64,000 nt of DNA from Rhodobiaceae bacterium (GTDB taxonomy: Bacteria; Pseudomonadota; Alphaproteobacteria; Parvibaculales; Parvibaculaceae): positions 3,150,001 through 3,214,000 of the forward strand of contig CP030277.1 in the NCBI GenBank assembly GCA_003330885.1, given 5' to 3'. The translations under genes were made by a program, and so were the position numbers. Below are positions 1 through 9,014 of this stretch, piece by piece. Within the stretch, counting starts at the first letter, position 1. Every line of letters begins with the position of its first letter. A model generated the notes under the pieces. That model made no database searches, was not told the DNA's origin, and worked only from the letters and a program-made list of their open reading frames with translations.

Positions 1-392
1 CTGTTGGTCTCAATGAGAACATCACCGTTCTGTTGGGCCTCGGGCTGCAACTCCTTGCGGCCCTGGAGGCAAACGACCTCCGCCGTCTGGCGCTTGCCAG
101 AAAAGGCTATCAGACGATTGCGATTGTTCATGGCGCTGATGAGGAAGAAGCCGAGGCGCGCTTTTTTGCCAGTTGGAGTCATGCTCTACCGCAAGCTTCT
201 GACAACCCGGTGACGAGCGCTGTGATGGACAGAAGCGGTTCCGCTATTGCAGTAGGACCCACAGCGACTTACACGAAACCCAAAGGTCCGGTTTGGCCGA
301 AGCGCTCGGCCATGACTGAGGAACCACCACAGCCTGCGGCGCCAGCAGGTGAGGTCCTTGGCCTTTTCCCCAAACCCCCGTCTTTAAACTAG
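1..392 (+). CDS. DUF2628-family protein, 5' end cut by window
   Basis: The reading frame is already open at the first bases (first full codon at position 3), so the start lies outside the window. The visible 130 or so codons include a hydrophobic stretch, then the pattern EANDLRRLALARKGY followed by an acidic EEAEARFF segment. This matches the family of short membrane-associated DUF2628 proteins whose gene sits between hisB and hisH in many Hyphomicrobiales. The C-terminal tail is rich in Pro and Ala and looks disordered. The function of the family is not known. It lies 33 bp upstream of hisH in the same direction and is probably cotranscribed with the his genes. Family assignment rests on motif and position. 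Confidence 0.7.
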   Translation, partial: VGLNENITVLLGLGLQLLAALEANDLRRLALARKGYQTIAIVHGADEEEAEARFFASWSHALPQASDNPVTSAVMDRSGSAIAVGPTATYTKPKGPVWPKRSAMTEEPPQPAAPAGEVLGLFPKPPSLN

Positions 393-425
393 AAAACTAG
401 AGTCCCACTCCAGGAAGCCCCTTCC

Positions 426-1064
426 ATGAAAACAGTCATCATCGATTATGGCTCCGGCAATCTCCGCTCCGCGGAAAAGGCGTTTGAGCGGTCGGTCCAT
501 GAGCTCGGGCTTTCCATGGACATCGAGGTAAGCGGGGACGCCGACATGGTTCGTGCCGCTGACCGCATTGTCTTGCCAGGCGTTGGCGCTTTTGGGGATT
601 GCAGGCGGGGGCTAGACGCCGTGCCGGGTCTTACTTTGGCGCTGGAAGAGGCCGTGCGAGAAAAGGCGCGGCCCTTTCTTGGCATTTGCGTCGGCATGCA
701 GCTTATGGCAACACGCGGCCTGGAGCACGGGGAACATAAAGGTCTTGGATGGATCCCAGGCGATGTTGTGGAAATGACACCCAGCGACACGAGCCTCAAA
801 ATTCCGCACATGGGATGGAACGAGCTGCAGATCGAAAAGCCCCACCCGGTGCTCATGGACCTGCCGGTGACCCATGCCTATTTCGTGCACTCCTATCACC
901 TGCAGCCTGCAGAAGAGGGTGATGTCATTGCACGCACGGAGTATGGCGGACCGGTTACGGCCGCGGTCGCCCGTGACAATATGGTGGGCACGCAATTCCA
1001 CCCGGAAAAGAGCCAGGCACTCGGTCTCGCTCTCATCCGAAATTTTCTACAATGGAAGCCTTAA
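426..1064 (+). CDS. hisH: Imidazole glycerol phosphate synthase, glutamine amidotransferase subunit
   Basis: HisH hydrolyses glutamine and channels ammonia to HisF, which makes imidazole glycerol phosphate and AICAR in histidine synthesis. The 212-residue protein is a class I amidotransferase. It begins [15 protein letters not shown], carries the oxyanion strand [10 protein letters not shown], the nucleophile Cys88 in GICVGMQL, and the His192/Glu194 pair in FHPEKS. Length is normal for the family (about 200-215). It is followed within 6 bp by hisA and then hisF, so the heterodimer partners are made from the same transcript. All catalytic residues are present and I see nothing unusual. Confidence 0.97.
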   Translation: MKTVIIDYGSGNLRSAEKAFERSVHELGLSMDIEVSGDADMVRAADRIVLPGVGAFGDCRRGLDAVPGLTLALEEAVREKARPFLGICVGMQLMATRGLEHGEHKGLGWIPGDVVEMTPSDTSLKIPHMGWNELQIEKPHPVLMDLPVTHAYFVHSYHLQPAEEGDVIARTEYGGPVTAAVARDNMVGTQFHPEKSQALGLALIRNFLQWKP

Positions 1065-1069
1065 GCACC

Positions 1070-1822
1070 ATGAGTTCTGTGAAAACATCATTGACCCTTT
1101 TCCCTGCCATCGACCTGAAGGATGGCGAGTGCGTACGTCTGGTGCGCGGTCTTATGGAAGAAGCAACGGTCTTCAATGACAATCCGGCAGGCCAGGCGCG
1201 CGCCTTCCAGGATGCGGGCTTTGACTATCTGCATATGGTGGACCTGAACGGCGCTTTTGAAGGAAAGCCGGTGAATGCTGGTGCCGTCGAGGCGATTTTG
1301 AAAGAGATCACCATTCCAGCCCAGCTTGGTGGCGGCATTCGCGATCTGTCCACCATTGAGATGTGGATTGAAAAGGGCGTCGCCCGCGTGATCATCGGGA
1401 CAGCTGCAGTGAAAGACCCCGACCTGGTGCGCGAGGCTTGCAAACATTTCCCTGGTCAGATCGCTGTGGGCCTTGATGCCAAAGGCGGCAAGGTGGCCGT
1501 GGAAGGCTGGGCTGAAGTCTCAGACCTCACCGTCCTTGAGATGGCCAAACAGTTCGAAGATGCGGGCGTTGCCGCCATTATCTATACCGACATTGATCGT
1601 GACGGCGTGCTTGAGGGCTTGAACCTCGCCTCCACAGTCGCTTTGGCAGAGGCCATTTCAATCCCCGTGATCGCAAGTGGCGGCCTTTCCTCCATTGACG
1701 ACATCAAGGCTTTGATTGCAGCGGATTGTGCGGGCCTCGAAGGCGCCATTTCAGGGCGCGCCCTCTATGACGGACGTCTCGATCCAGCAGAAGCAATTGC
1801 GCTTCTCAAAGGAGCCGACTGA
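1070..1822 (+). CDS. hisA: ProFAR isomerase HisA
   Basis: HisA performs the Amadori isomerisation of ProFAR to PRFAR, the step before HisF/HisH. The protein is a (beta/alpha)8 barrel of 250 residues from the chosen start. Asp15 in FPAIDLKDG and Asp136 in VGLDAKGG are the acid/base pair expected for the family, and the phosphate-binding glycines appear in QLGGGIRD and IASGGLSS. An in-frame ATG six codons upstream (1052) overlaps hisH. I prefer 1070 because GGAAG sits about 11 bases ahead of it and the family motif then starts at the usual distance. Its stop overlaps the hisF start in TGATG, indicating translational coupling. Confidence 0.96.
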   Translation: MSSVKTSLTLFPAIDLKDGECVRLVRGLMEEATVFNDNPAGQARAFQDAGFDYLHMVDLNGAFEGKPVNAGAVEAILKEITIPAQLGGGIRDLSTIEMWIEKGVARVIIGTAAVKDPDLVREACKHFPGQIAVGLDAKGGKVAVEGWAEVSDLTVLEMAKQFEDAGVAAIIYTDIDRDGVLEGLNLASTVALAEAISIPVIASGGLSSIDDIKALIAADCAGLEGAISGRALYDGRLDPAEAIALLKGAD

Positions 1823-2592
1823 TGCTCAAAGCCCGCGTGATCCCTTGTCTCGACGTGAAAGATGGCCGTGTGGTGAAGGGTGTGAACTTTGTCGATCTGG
1901 TGGATGCCGGTGACCCCGTCGAGGCTGCCCGGGCCTATGACGCCGCAGGCGCTGATGAGCTCTGTTTTCTCGATATCACCGCCTCTCATGAGGATCGCTC
2001 CATCCTGTTTGATGTAGTGCGCCATACCGCAGAGGAATGCTTTATGCCGCTCACCGTCGGTGGCGGGGTGCGCACCATTGAAGATGTGCGTCAGCTCCTG
2101 CTCGCCGGTGCAGACAAGGTGTCCATTATGACCGCTGCGGTCCACAATCCGGATTTTGTCCGCGAGGCCGCTGAAAAGTTCGGGTCGCAATGTATCGTCG
2201 TCGCTGTGGACGCCAAACGGGTCTCCAATTCCGGTGAAACGCCCCGCTGGGAGGTTTTCACCCATGGCGGGCGAAAAGAGACCGGCATCGATGCGGTCGA
2301 ATATGCCAAAAAGGTCGTCGCACTCGGGGCAGGGGAGATCCTGCTCACGTCCATGGACAGAGACGGGACCAAGGAAGGCTTTGATACAGAGCTCACCCGC
2401 ACCATTGCTGATGCTGTGAGCGTTCCTGTCATCGCAAGTGGCGGCGTCGGCACGCTCGACCATCTGGCGGAAGGCGTGACGGAAGGCCATGCCAGCGCGG
2501 TGCTTGCCGCCTCCATCTTCCATTTTGGCACCTTCACCATTGGGGAGGCTAAGGCGCACATGGCTGCTAAAGAGATACCAGTTCGTCTCTAA
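1822..2592 (+). CDS. hisF: Imidazole glycerol phosphate synthase, cyclase subunit
   Basis: HisF is the cyclase half of imidazole glycerol phosphate synthase, a half-barrel-duplicated TIM barrel related to HisA. The protein has 256 residues, typical length. Asp11 in IPCLDVKDG and Asp130 in VVAVDAKRV are the catalytic pair, and the glycine loops VGGGVRT and IASGGVGT bind the two phosphate ends of PRFAR. The start codon shares a base with the hisA stop. Downstream the usual partner hisE is displaced by about 3 kb because two unrelated genes lie between. Confidence 0.97.
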   Translation: MLKARVIPCLDVKDGRVVKGVNFVDLVDAGDPVEAARAYDAAGADELCFLDITASHEDRSILFDVVRHTAEECFMPLTVGGGVRTIEDVRQLLLAGADKVSIMTAAVHNPDFVREAAEKFGSQCIVVAVDAKRVSNSGETPRWEVFTHGGRKETGIDAVEYAKKVVALGAGEILLTSMDRDGTKEGFDTELTRTIADAVSVPVIASGGVGTLDHLAEGVTEGHASAVLAASIFHFGTFTIGEAKAHMAAKEIPVRL

Positions 2593-2730
2593 GTTTCTCT
2601 GTCATGCATCCGACGGGCTGCGGCGATTCAGCGATTTACACGGGCACCCATCCGGTGAATACTTTTTGAGCTGAACCTGGGCGACCGAACTTCGGACAGC
2701 GCTGGACAAAATGCGGCAGGGTGCAGGCCA

Positions 2731-4287
2731 GTGGGCCAGGAGATAGAGCTAAAACTCACATTGGACGAAAAGGCGCTGGCACGATTGCCAGCCTGCGAAC
2801 CTTTTGCCCATGTAGAATTCTCATCCACAGCCCCCAAAAAGCTCAGAGCGACCTATTTTGATAGCCCTACCAATACGCTTCGACAGAAAGGCGTCGTCCT
2901 GCGCCTGCGTGATGAAGACGGGCGGCTCATTCAGACCCTTAAAGGCAAGAAAGCTTTCGGCAGCCTCGCGGCGGGCCGCGCGGAGTTTGAAAGCCGCATG
3001 CCCAAAACCTGCACCACACCCGATTTCAACCGCTTGCCGCCGGACCTGAAAAAGGGCCTTCAGGCGCTGTTGAATGGCAACAATGTTGAACCGCTTTTTG
3101 TGACCGACGTGGACCGCACCATTGGCATGCTCAAAACAGACGCGGGCGATTCCATTGAGCTGGCGTTGGACCGCGGCTTCATCCGTGCCGGACGCCGTGA
3201 GACAAAGGTCAGCGAACTCGAGCTTGAACTCAAAAAGGGAGACCCCGCCTCTCTCTATCGTGTGGCGCTGGAGCTTGCTGAGACGGTGCCCGTGCGGATC
3301 GGCGTACGCACCAAGGGCGAACGAGGCTATGCACTTGCAAACGCTCTCGGACCCAAATCCGTAAAAGGCGAGCTGGTGCAATTGCCCAAGAAGGCAAATG
3401 TAGAACAGGCCCTTGAGCTGGTGCTGCGACATTGCCTGGCTCATATCGTAGCGAATGAACCGGCTTTGGTGGAAACAGCTGATGAAGAAGCATTGCATCA
3501 AATGCGCGTGGGTCTCCGGCGCTTGCGCGCCGCTCTCGCAGTTTTTGCTCCGGTCCTCGACAAGATCATGATGCAGGAAATGAACGCGAAGGCGCGCACC
3601 CTCGCAGGCCTGCTTGGTGTCGCCCGCGATTATGATGTGTTCCGAGGTGAGCTCGTCGCGCCGCTCAAAGAAAGCGGTGATGACAGCATCAAAGTTTTAG
3701 ATCGGGCGGCCACCATGGAACAGATCAATGCCTGGGACGCAGGCCTTCGGGCAGTATCCTCCACAGAATTTACCCGCACCTGTCTGTCTCTCGCTCTCCA
3801 CATTGAAGAGAAAAGCTGGCGCAAACGGGCAGATCAGGACCCGGCGATGGCCATGATGCTCGCCATGCCTGCACAAAAATTTGCCGAAAGAGCCCTCACG
3901 AAAAGATTGAAAAAAGCCAAATCACTGGGGGAGAACATTGACCACCTTAAACTCTCCGAGCGACACGAACTTCGCAAACGCTTAAAGAGCTTGAAATATT
4001 CGGTTGGGTTTTTCGCGTCACTCTATCCAAAAAAGCCGGTCGCAAAGCAAATCAAGAAACTTAGTGCGCTTCAGGATGTATTTGGCAGTTTGAACGATCT
4101 GGCGGTTGCTGAAGAAATCGTTCGTACCCTGATAGAAAGATCAGAAAACACGCCCAACCAGATTGCTATTGCCGGTGGCGGTGGGCGTGTGCTGGGTTGG
4201 CATGGCGCGCGGGCAGACGCTCATTGGAAAGATGCGTCAGACGCTTGGGGCTCCTTCCGCTCTACAGCCCCGTTCTGGCGCACGTGA
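2731..4287 (+). CDS. CYTH-CHAD domain protein (inorganic triphosphatase type)
   Basis: The protein has 518 residues in two domains. Residues 1 to about 205 form a CYTH/triphosphate tunnel domain with the signature EIELKL at the very N-terminus (ExExK) and many alternating charged strands. Residues about 230-510 form a helical CHAD domain containing HQMRVGLRRLRAAL near residue 254 and repeated Arg/His-rich helices. Characterised CYTH-CHAD proteins such as E. coli YgiF hydrolyse inorganic triphosphate, and CHAD domains bind polyphosphate. The start is GTG, chosen because the CYTH signature follows directly; no in-frame ATG is better. It lies 138 bp after hisF in the same direction. Specific substrate is inferred from the family only. 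Confidence 0.88.
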   Translation: MGQEIELKLTLDEKALARLPACEPFAHVEFSSTAPKKLRATYFDSPTNTLRQKGVVLRLRDEDGRLIQTLKGKKAFGSLAAGRAEFESRMPKTCTTPDFNRLPPDLKKGLQALLNGNNVEPLFVTDVDRTIGMLKTDAGDSIELALDRGFIRAGRRETKVSELELELKKGDPASLYRVALELAETVPVRIGVRTKGERGYALANALGPKSVKGELVQLPKKANVEQALELVLRHCLAHIVANEPALVETADEEALHQMRVGLRRLRAALAVFAPVLDKIMMQEMNAKARTLAGLLGVARDYDVFRGELVAPLKESGDDSIKVLDRAATMEQINAWDAGLRAVSSTEFTRTCLSLALHIEEKSWRKRADQDPAMAMMLAMPAQKFAERALTKRLKKAKSLGENIDHLKLSERHELRKRLKSLKYSVGFFASLYPKKPVAKQIKKLSALQDVFGSLNDLAVAEEIVRTLIERSENTPNQIAIAGGGGRVLGWHGARADAHWKDASDAWGSFRSTAPFWRT

Positions 4288-4310
4288 TCGATAAAACTTT
4301 ATCGATCTTT
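4286..4310 (+). terminator. Palindrome overlapping the CYTH-CHAD stop codon
   Basis: GATCGATAAA (4286-4295) and TTTATCGATC (4298-4307) form a perfect 10-bp inverted repeat separated by two bases and followed by TTT. The stop codon TGA lies in the left arm. It could be an AT-rich intrinsic terminator or a binding site; the T-run is short, so the assignment is weak. Confidence 0.4.
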
Positions 4311-4417
4311 GAGATGAATGGGATTCAAAACGCGCCCTTTTCCTTTGCAAGGCCTGAAGAAATTTAGCCTTAAGTTGAGCGATCAGTAACAGGATCTCTC
4401 GACCTTAAGGGAATGAC

Positions 4418-5482
4418 ATGTCTGCTCTGAAATCTGCGACTGCGCACCGCAAGATAGGAATCACGACCCAATCGGCGGAGATATCCGGTCGGCGTTTGAG
4501 TGCAGCCGCGGTTGCCCGCCTTGCCCAATATCATGAGCGCTACCTGCGTGGGATGAAAGGCGGCAGGCGCATCGTATTGAAAGCATGCGACCTTGGCGGA
4601 CTTGACCTGGCGGGCATCAATCTGTCGGATGCGGATCTACCGGCCTGCGACTTTACGGACACGATTTTCAGAGATGCCAACCTGGCACGCGCCAACCTGT
4701 TTGGCGCTTTTCTCAACCGGACAGATCTTACTAACGCAAATTTGGAACGCGCTGATCTCCGCGGTGCGAAGTTTGAGGCCGCGATCCTGACCCACACAAA
4801 TTTGAAGGGCGCAGACATGCGCCGTGGTGAAGTGCAGGGCGATGAGGGGCGCATTCTCTTCGACCCATCCTGCTCTTTCAAAGATGCCGCTCTGCTGAAA
4901 GCGGACATGGATACCTGCAAATTGACCGGCGCGGATTTTCAAGGTGCCCGTCTTGATCGGGTTAACCTGACAGGTGCAGACCTTCGTGACAGCTCGTTCG
5001 ATGGTGCGAACCTGTCATCGGTGGAAATGCAGGGCGCCAATCTCTTGGACGCGAACCTGACCCGGACCGCGATTGATGAAGCAACCGAAGGCTCGGCAAA
5101 TCTCTTGCGGTCACGTCGGGCGGGACGACCACCGCAGGGCGACGTGCTTGCGGAGATTCTTGTGCAACATAAGCTCTGGATTGAAAGTGATAAAGTGGAG
5201 GGAGAGCGGGCTGATTTCTCTGAAACAGATCTGACACGCTTCAACCTTGCGGGTCATTTTCTTCCGGGTGCGGACTTTACGCGCGCGGTGATGGTCGAGA
5301 CAGATCTGCGCGAAACATTCCTAGTGGGTGCAGATATGAAGGAAGCGATCCTTGTTGACGCCCTGCTCGAAGGCGCGGATCTGAGAGGCACCGATCTGCG
5401 CGGCGCGATTACTTCCGGCACGCTTCTGCAAGGAACAAAACAGGGCGCCCTTGATGATGAGAGAATTGTCACACGCCTCTAG
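4418..5482 (+). CDS. Pentapeptide-repeat protein
   Basis: The 354-residue protein is built largely of A(D/N)LxX pentapeptides. The first block runs from about residue 60 to 210, for example LAGINLSDADLPACDF and LTNANLERADLRGAKF. A second block runs from about 265 to 345, with a Gly/Arg-rich linker between them. Such repeats fold into a right-handed quadrilateral beta-helix. Members are mostly of unknown role, although some (Qnr, MfpA) mimic DNA and bind gyrase; nothing here shows that function. There is no signal peptide or membrane segment, so it is probably cytoplasmic. It sits between the CYTH-CHAD gene and hisE in the same direction. Confidence 0.85.
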   Translation: MSALKSATAHRKIGITTQSAEISGRRLSAAAVARLAQYHERYLRGMKGGRRIVLKACDLGGLDLAGINLSDADLPACDFTDTIFRDANLARANLFGAFLNRTDLTNANLERADLRGAKFEAAILTHTNLKGADMRRGEVQGDEGRILFDPSCSFKDAALLKADMDTCKLTGADFQGARLDRVNLTGADLRDSSFDGANLSSVEMQGANLLDANLTRTAIDEATEGSANLLRSRRAGRPPQGDVLAEILVQHKLWIESDKVEGERADFSETDLTRFNLAGHFLPGADFTRAVMVETDLRETFLVGADMKEAILVDALLEGADLRGTDLRGAITSGTLLQGTKQGALDDERIVTRL

Positions 5483-5667
5483 CAGGACCTGCCGTTAACC
5501 CTCAAAAAACGTTAGATTTCTGCGCTTGTCCTAGTGCTGGCGTCTTGCCCACAAATCTGATACGAAAACGCGCCCCGGGGACCAGGATGGCGACCGGTGG
5601 CTCGTTTGTATGGGATGTCGCTTCGGCGTGCATCGCTTACGCCCATCGCAGTCAAGGAGGCCACACC

Positions 5668-6006
5668 ATGGCCACCGATGTCCACCAGCTTGAAGCACTC
5701 TTTTCGGTCATTTCTGATCGCAAAGGAGATGATCCGAAAAACTCCTATACCGCCTCCCTTTTTGCAAAAGGTGTTGGCAAATGCGCCCAAAAATTAGGCG
5801 AAGAAGCGGTGGAGACAGTCATTGCGGCGATGGAAAGTGGCTCTTCCGACAAAAAATCAGTCGTAAGTGAATCTGCCGATCTGATTTACCATTGGCTTGT
5901 CCTGATGGCCGCCCTCGACATAGACCCTGCTGAGGTTTATGCAGAGCTCGCGCGGCGTGAGGGAACTTCTGGGCACGCAGAAAAAGCCAGTCGAACAGAA
6001 CAGTAA
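5668..6006 (+). CDS. hisE: Phosphoribosyl-ATP pyrophosphatase
   Basis: HisE removes pyrophosphate from phosphoribosyl-ATP, the second step of histidine synthesis. From ATG 5668 the protein is 112 residues and belongs to the MazG-like all-alpha NTP pyrophosphatases. The metal-binding ExxE motif is in KLGEEAVETVIAA and a second acidic helix is SADLIYHWLV. The start is fixed by a strong AAGGAGG (5654-5660) with a 7-base spacer; longer in-frame starts would add about 41 non-family residues. It is followed 47 bp later by coaA, the usual hyphomicrobial order, but is separated from hisF by two extra genes. Confidence 0.95.
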   Translation: MATDVHQLEALFSVISDRKGDDPKNSYTASLFAKGVGKCAQKLGEEAVETVIAAMESGSSDKKSVVSESADLIYHWLVLMAALDIDPAEVYAELARREGTSGHAEKASRTEQ

Positions 6007-6053
6007 AAAAGAAGAACCAATAAACGGCACCCAAACCGTCAGGGAAAAGTTCT

Positions 6054-7055
6054 ATGTCGACAGTGAAGTCGGAAAAAAATGTGAGTACGCGCGAGACAAA
6101 GAAGTCGGCCTCACCGACGGCCAGGTCTATTTCTCCCTTCCGTCACTTCACATCGGTCGAATGGGGCAAGCTTCGCGCCGACACGCCGCTCACTTTGTCT
6201 GAAGATGAACTGCAATCACTTCGGGGGTGGGGGGAAAATGTCTCCCTTGACGAAGTCCGCGAGATCTACTTGCCCCTGTCGCGCCTGTTGAACCTCTATG
6301 TGCGCGCTACGCAGGAACTGCACGGCGCGACCTCAGAGTTCCTTGGCACCAAACAGGCCAAGACACCTTTCATCATCGGTGTTGCAGGTTCTGTTTCGGT
6401 AGGTAAAAGCACGACCGCACGTATTCTGCACGAACTTCTGCACCGCTGGCCAAATCACCCGAAGGTGGATCTCATTACGACGGATGGATTTCTCTATCCG
6501 AACGCTGAACTTGAAGAGCGCGACCTGATGCAGCGGAAGGGTTTTCCTGAAAGCTTTGACGTTAAACGTCTTATCTCATTTCTTTCAGACATTAAGGCGG
6601 GTGAGCGCCAAGTTGTGGCCCCTGTCTATTCCCACGTTCACTATGACATTGTGGGCGAGACCATTACGATCGATCAGCCTGACGTCTTGATCGTCGAAGG
6701 CCTCAATGTGTTGCAAAGCTGGAAGCCTGCGGAAGGCGAAGACCCGCAACCCTTTGTCTCAGACTTTTTCGACTTCTCCATTTATCTCGATGCGGATGAA
6801 GATATCATGCGCGACTGGTATGTGGACCGGTTCTTAGGGTTTAGGAAGACAGCGTTTCAAGACCCCGATGCCTATTTTCATCGTTACTCCAACCTGTCGG
6901 ATGAGGAAGCGATCGAAGTAGCCACCTCCATCTGGACGTCCATTAACCTGGCAAACCTGCACAAAAACGTTTTGCCGACGCGCGAGCGCGCCGACCTGGT
7001 TCTTCGCAAAGGCCAGGACCACGCAATCCGCGACGTCTATCTCCGCAAGCTTTGA
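6054..7055 (+). CDS. coaA: Type I pantothenate kinase
   Basis: CoaA phosphorylates pantothenate, the first and usually feedback-controlled step of coenzyme A synthesis. The 333-residue protein has the P-loop [15 protein letters not shown] near residues 109-123, the motif [11 protein letters not shown], and the SLDVR-like [11 protein letters not shown] region typical of bacterial type I PanK. The first 25 or so residues are Ser/Thr/Lys-rich and not part of the kinase fold. Adjacent hisE-coaA is the standard arrangement in related bacteria. Length is slightly above the E. coli enzyme (316) because of the N-terminal extension. Confidence 0.96.
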   Translation: MSTVKSEKNVSTRETKKSASPTARSISPFRHFTSVEWGKLRADTPLTLSEDELQSLRGWGENVSLDEVREIYLPLSRLLNLYVRATQELHGATSEFLGTKQAKTPFIIGVAGSVSVGKSTTARILHELLHRWPNHPKVDLITTDGFLYPNAELEERDLMQRKGFPESFDVKRLISFLSDIKAGERQVVAPVYSHVHYDIVGETITIDQPDVLIVEGLNVLQSWKPAEGEDPQPFVSDFFDFSIYLDADEDIMRDWYVDRFLGFRKTAFQDPDAYFHRYSNLSDEEAIEVATSIWTSINLANLHKNVLPTRERADLVLRKGQDHAIRDVYLRKL

Positions 7056-7105
7056 TTTAGCACAGGAGAAGAGTGTATCGTCGACGTTCTCATTGAGGAC
7101 GTGTT

Positions 7106-7546
7106 ATGCCGCGCCAACAGCTTCACGGGTTTGTTAGACTCTACCTGGAATCAAAGAAAGCCTATCCGCGGACATTCCCATTGGGACTGGCTTTGATATA
7201 TGGCATCGCCAGCTACTTGGTCGTGTACCAGATGTATGTCAGTCCAGACGTCAGCGTTCTATCTAACTTAGTGCGGAGCTCATTTCTTTTAGTAGCCATG
7301 TTGGCTTGCGCGGAAGCTGTGTTCTGCACCTTCAGGAGAAGCACAGAATCACGGCTCTTGTTGGTTGCGGCATCTGCTGTCGCCGTGGTCGCCGCGCTTG
7401 GTTCTATAGGTTCCTATCTTGGGACTCTGACCTTTTTCTTATTTGACGGTCAGGAGTTGGGGGTGCTCATCAACGCTGTGCTCTTCGCTCTCATGATCAA
7501 GTTTGATCAAACGATGGATGTGTCGCTTCTCGATACTTACAAATAG
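7106..7546 (+). CDS. Small integral membrane protein, function unknown
   Basis: The 146-residue product has about four predicted membrane segments (roughly residues 23-45, 54-75, 83-105 and 112-130) with short loops and a basic N-terminus. I do not recognise the family. Codon use looks more AT-rich than in the flanking coaA and kinase genes. It starts 50 bp after coaA in the same direction and ends at the convergent junction carrying palindromic element A. It is most likely a lineage-specific inner membrane protein, but an unrecognised domain cannot be excluded. Confidence 0.6.
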   Translation: MPRQQLHGFVRLYLESKKAYPRTFPLGLALIYGIASYLVVYQMYVSPDVSVLSNLVRSSFLLVAMLACAEAVFCTFRRSTESRLLLVAASAVAVVAALGSIGSYLGTLTFFLFDGQELGVLINAVLFALMIKFDQTMDVSLLDTYK

Positions 7547-7552
7547 CTCTTC

Positions 7553-7717
7553 TGTCACCACCCGACTTGTTCGGGTGGTCCAGGGTGAGAAGGTATTGCC
7601 GATAAACCGACTCGGAGTGAAGAAGAAATCACTGCATCCAGTTGAGCTACCGCTCAGAAAATCGGCAATGGTCGCGTTTGTGATCCCTGGATTACCCGGA
7701 CAAGCCGGGCAATGACA
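7553..7717. repeat. MITE-like palindromic element, copy A
   Basis: The element is 165 bp with 33-bp terminal inverted repeats (7553-7585 and 7685-7717) that start TGTCA and end TGACA. Each terminus is itself a hairpin: ACCACCCGA with TCGGGTGGT on the left, and ATTACCCGG with CCGGGCAAT on the right. A second copy lies at 38114-38282 with the same termini but mostly different interior. No target-site duplication is obvious. It fills the gap between two convergent genes. Confidence 0.8.
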
Positions 7718-7751
7718 CGAGCGGATGACATCTGAGAAAATAGCATGGCGT

Positions 7752-8750
7752 CTAAACCGCCAGCCCTTTGTCTTTCACGAGTGCCTTCAGGTCCGCCTGG
7801 GGCCGTGCGCCATAATGGCTGATCGCTTCTGCAGCGGCGATGGAACCCAGACGACCACAGGTCACAGGGTCCGCGCCCTTTGAAAGGCCGAAGAGAAAAC
7901 CTGCCGCGTAGAGATCGCCGGCACCTGTCGTGTCGAGCACTTGTGCGACGGGTTCTGCGTCGACCACGTGAACCTCTCCGTCAGCGACAATCACCGAGCC
8001 TGCTTCGGAGCGGGTGAGGGCGGCGAACTTGCAATCCTTGCGCACTGATTGAAGAGCGGCATCAAACGTATCGACTTCATAGAGCGACATGATTTCATCT
8101 TCATTGGCGAAGAGAATGTCGACCTCATCTTTGGCAAGGTCGCGGAATTCGGTCCGGAACCGGTCCACGCAAAAACTGTCTGACAGGGTGAGAGACACAA
8201 GCCGGTCGGCGCTATGCGCAATACCGGCAGCTTTCAGGAACGCTTCTTTCGCACCTGGCGGATCCCAGAGATAGCCTTCCATGTAGGTGATCGCTGACGC
8301 CTTGATCAGGTCTTCCGGCACATCATTGGGTGTCAGGCCACCGGCGGCTCCCAGATAGGTACTCATGCTGCGCTGTGCGTCCGGTGTCACCACAATGAGG
8401 CAGCGTGCCGTTGCTGGGCCGTCTGTTGCTGGGGCGGTGGTAAAGTCGACCCCGAGCGCCCGGATGTCATGGGTGAAGACCTGACCCAACTGATCGTCCC
8501 GCACCTTTCCGATATAGGCGGCGGTGCCACCAAGCGCTGCAAGACCTGCAATCGTATTCCCGCAGGAACCGCCCGAGACTTCGATGGCTGAGCCCATAAC
8601 ACCATAAAGCTCCGTCGCACGATCTTCATCGATCAGCGTCATGGCGCCTTTTTCGACTTTATTGGCGGTAAGAAAATCGTCAGTCCCTTCAGAAATGACA
8701 TCAACAATCGCATTGCCGATACCGGCAACATCAAACTTGGGTTCTGACAT
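7752..8750 (-). CDS. PfkB-family sugar/nucleoside kinase, adenosine kinase-like
   Basis: The 332-residue protein is a ribokinase-fold enzyme that would transfer phosphate from ATP to a nucleoside or sugar hydroxyl. It has the N-terminal PfkB strand VAGIGNAIVDVI, the GGSCGNTIAGLAALGG substrate loop, and the C-terminal signature DTTGAGDLYAAGF near residues 270-282 with its catalytic Asp. The N-terminal NAIVD motif and length fit the alphaproteobacterial adenosine kinase group better than ribokinase, but substrate cannot be read from sequence. It stands alone on the minus strand, convergent with the 7106 gene and divergent from the CysZ-like gene. Confidence 0.88.
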   Translation of the reverse strand: MSEPKFDVAGIGNAIVDVISEGTDDFLTANKVEKGAMTLIDEDRATELYGVMGSAIEVSGGSCGNTIAGLAALGGTAAYIGKVRDDQLGQVFTHDIRALGVDFTTAPATDGPATARCLIVVTPDAQRSMSTYLGAAGGLTPNDVPEDLIKASAITYMEGYLWDPPGAKEAFLKAAGIAHSADRLVSLTLSDSFCVDRFRTEFRDLAKDEVDILFANEDEIMSLYEVDTFDAALQSVRKDCKFAALTRSEAGSVIVADGEVHVVDAEPVAQVLDTTGAGDLYAAGFLFGLSKGADPVTCGRLGSIAAAEAISHYGARPQADLKALVKDKGLAV

Positions 8751-8911
8751 GAAAACTCGCTAGGTAAGTCTTGGAAACGTGGGTTTCGGTTGAATTGCAC
8801 CAGAGTATAAAGCGCGGCGGGCGCTGGACAAAGCCCGCAAAGCATATTGCCGAAAAGTGCCAAATTAGACTTTGCGGTTTTCGGACAGGAATATGCATTA
8901 GAATGCAGTGT

Positions 8912-8954
8912 TAGAGCATTTTGGATAAAAACAAAGTCAGTCGAAAATGCGCTA
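8912..8954. repeat. Short intergenic palindrome
   Basis: TAGAGCATTTT (8912-8922) and AAAATGCGCTA (8944-8954) are inverted repeats with one mismatch around a 21-base centre. It resembles the TAGAGCAT-type palindromes scattered between genes in Hyphomicrobiales. It lies between the divergent kinase and CysZ-like genes. No T-run or other function is visible. Confidence 0.55.
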
Positions 8955-9014
8955 ATCTGCCGTTGATTTCGCTTTCGCGCTCATCAGGCGCCAAACCTCC
9001 ACCCGGGATGCTGC

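Noticed and set aside
398-415. Short motif TAGAGTCnnrCTCCA seen near 398, 11664 and 11741, and similar strings near 56970 and 57983
   Set aside because: The first three are intergenic or touch stop codons, but the last two lie in coding sequence; the motif is short and no structure links them, so no repeat family is claimed.
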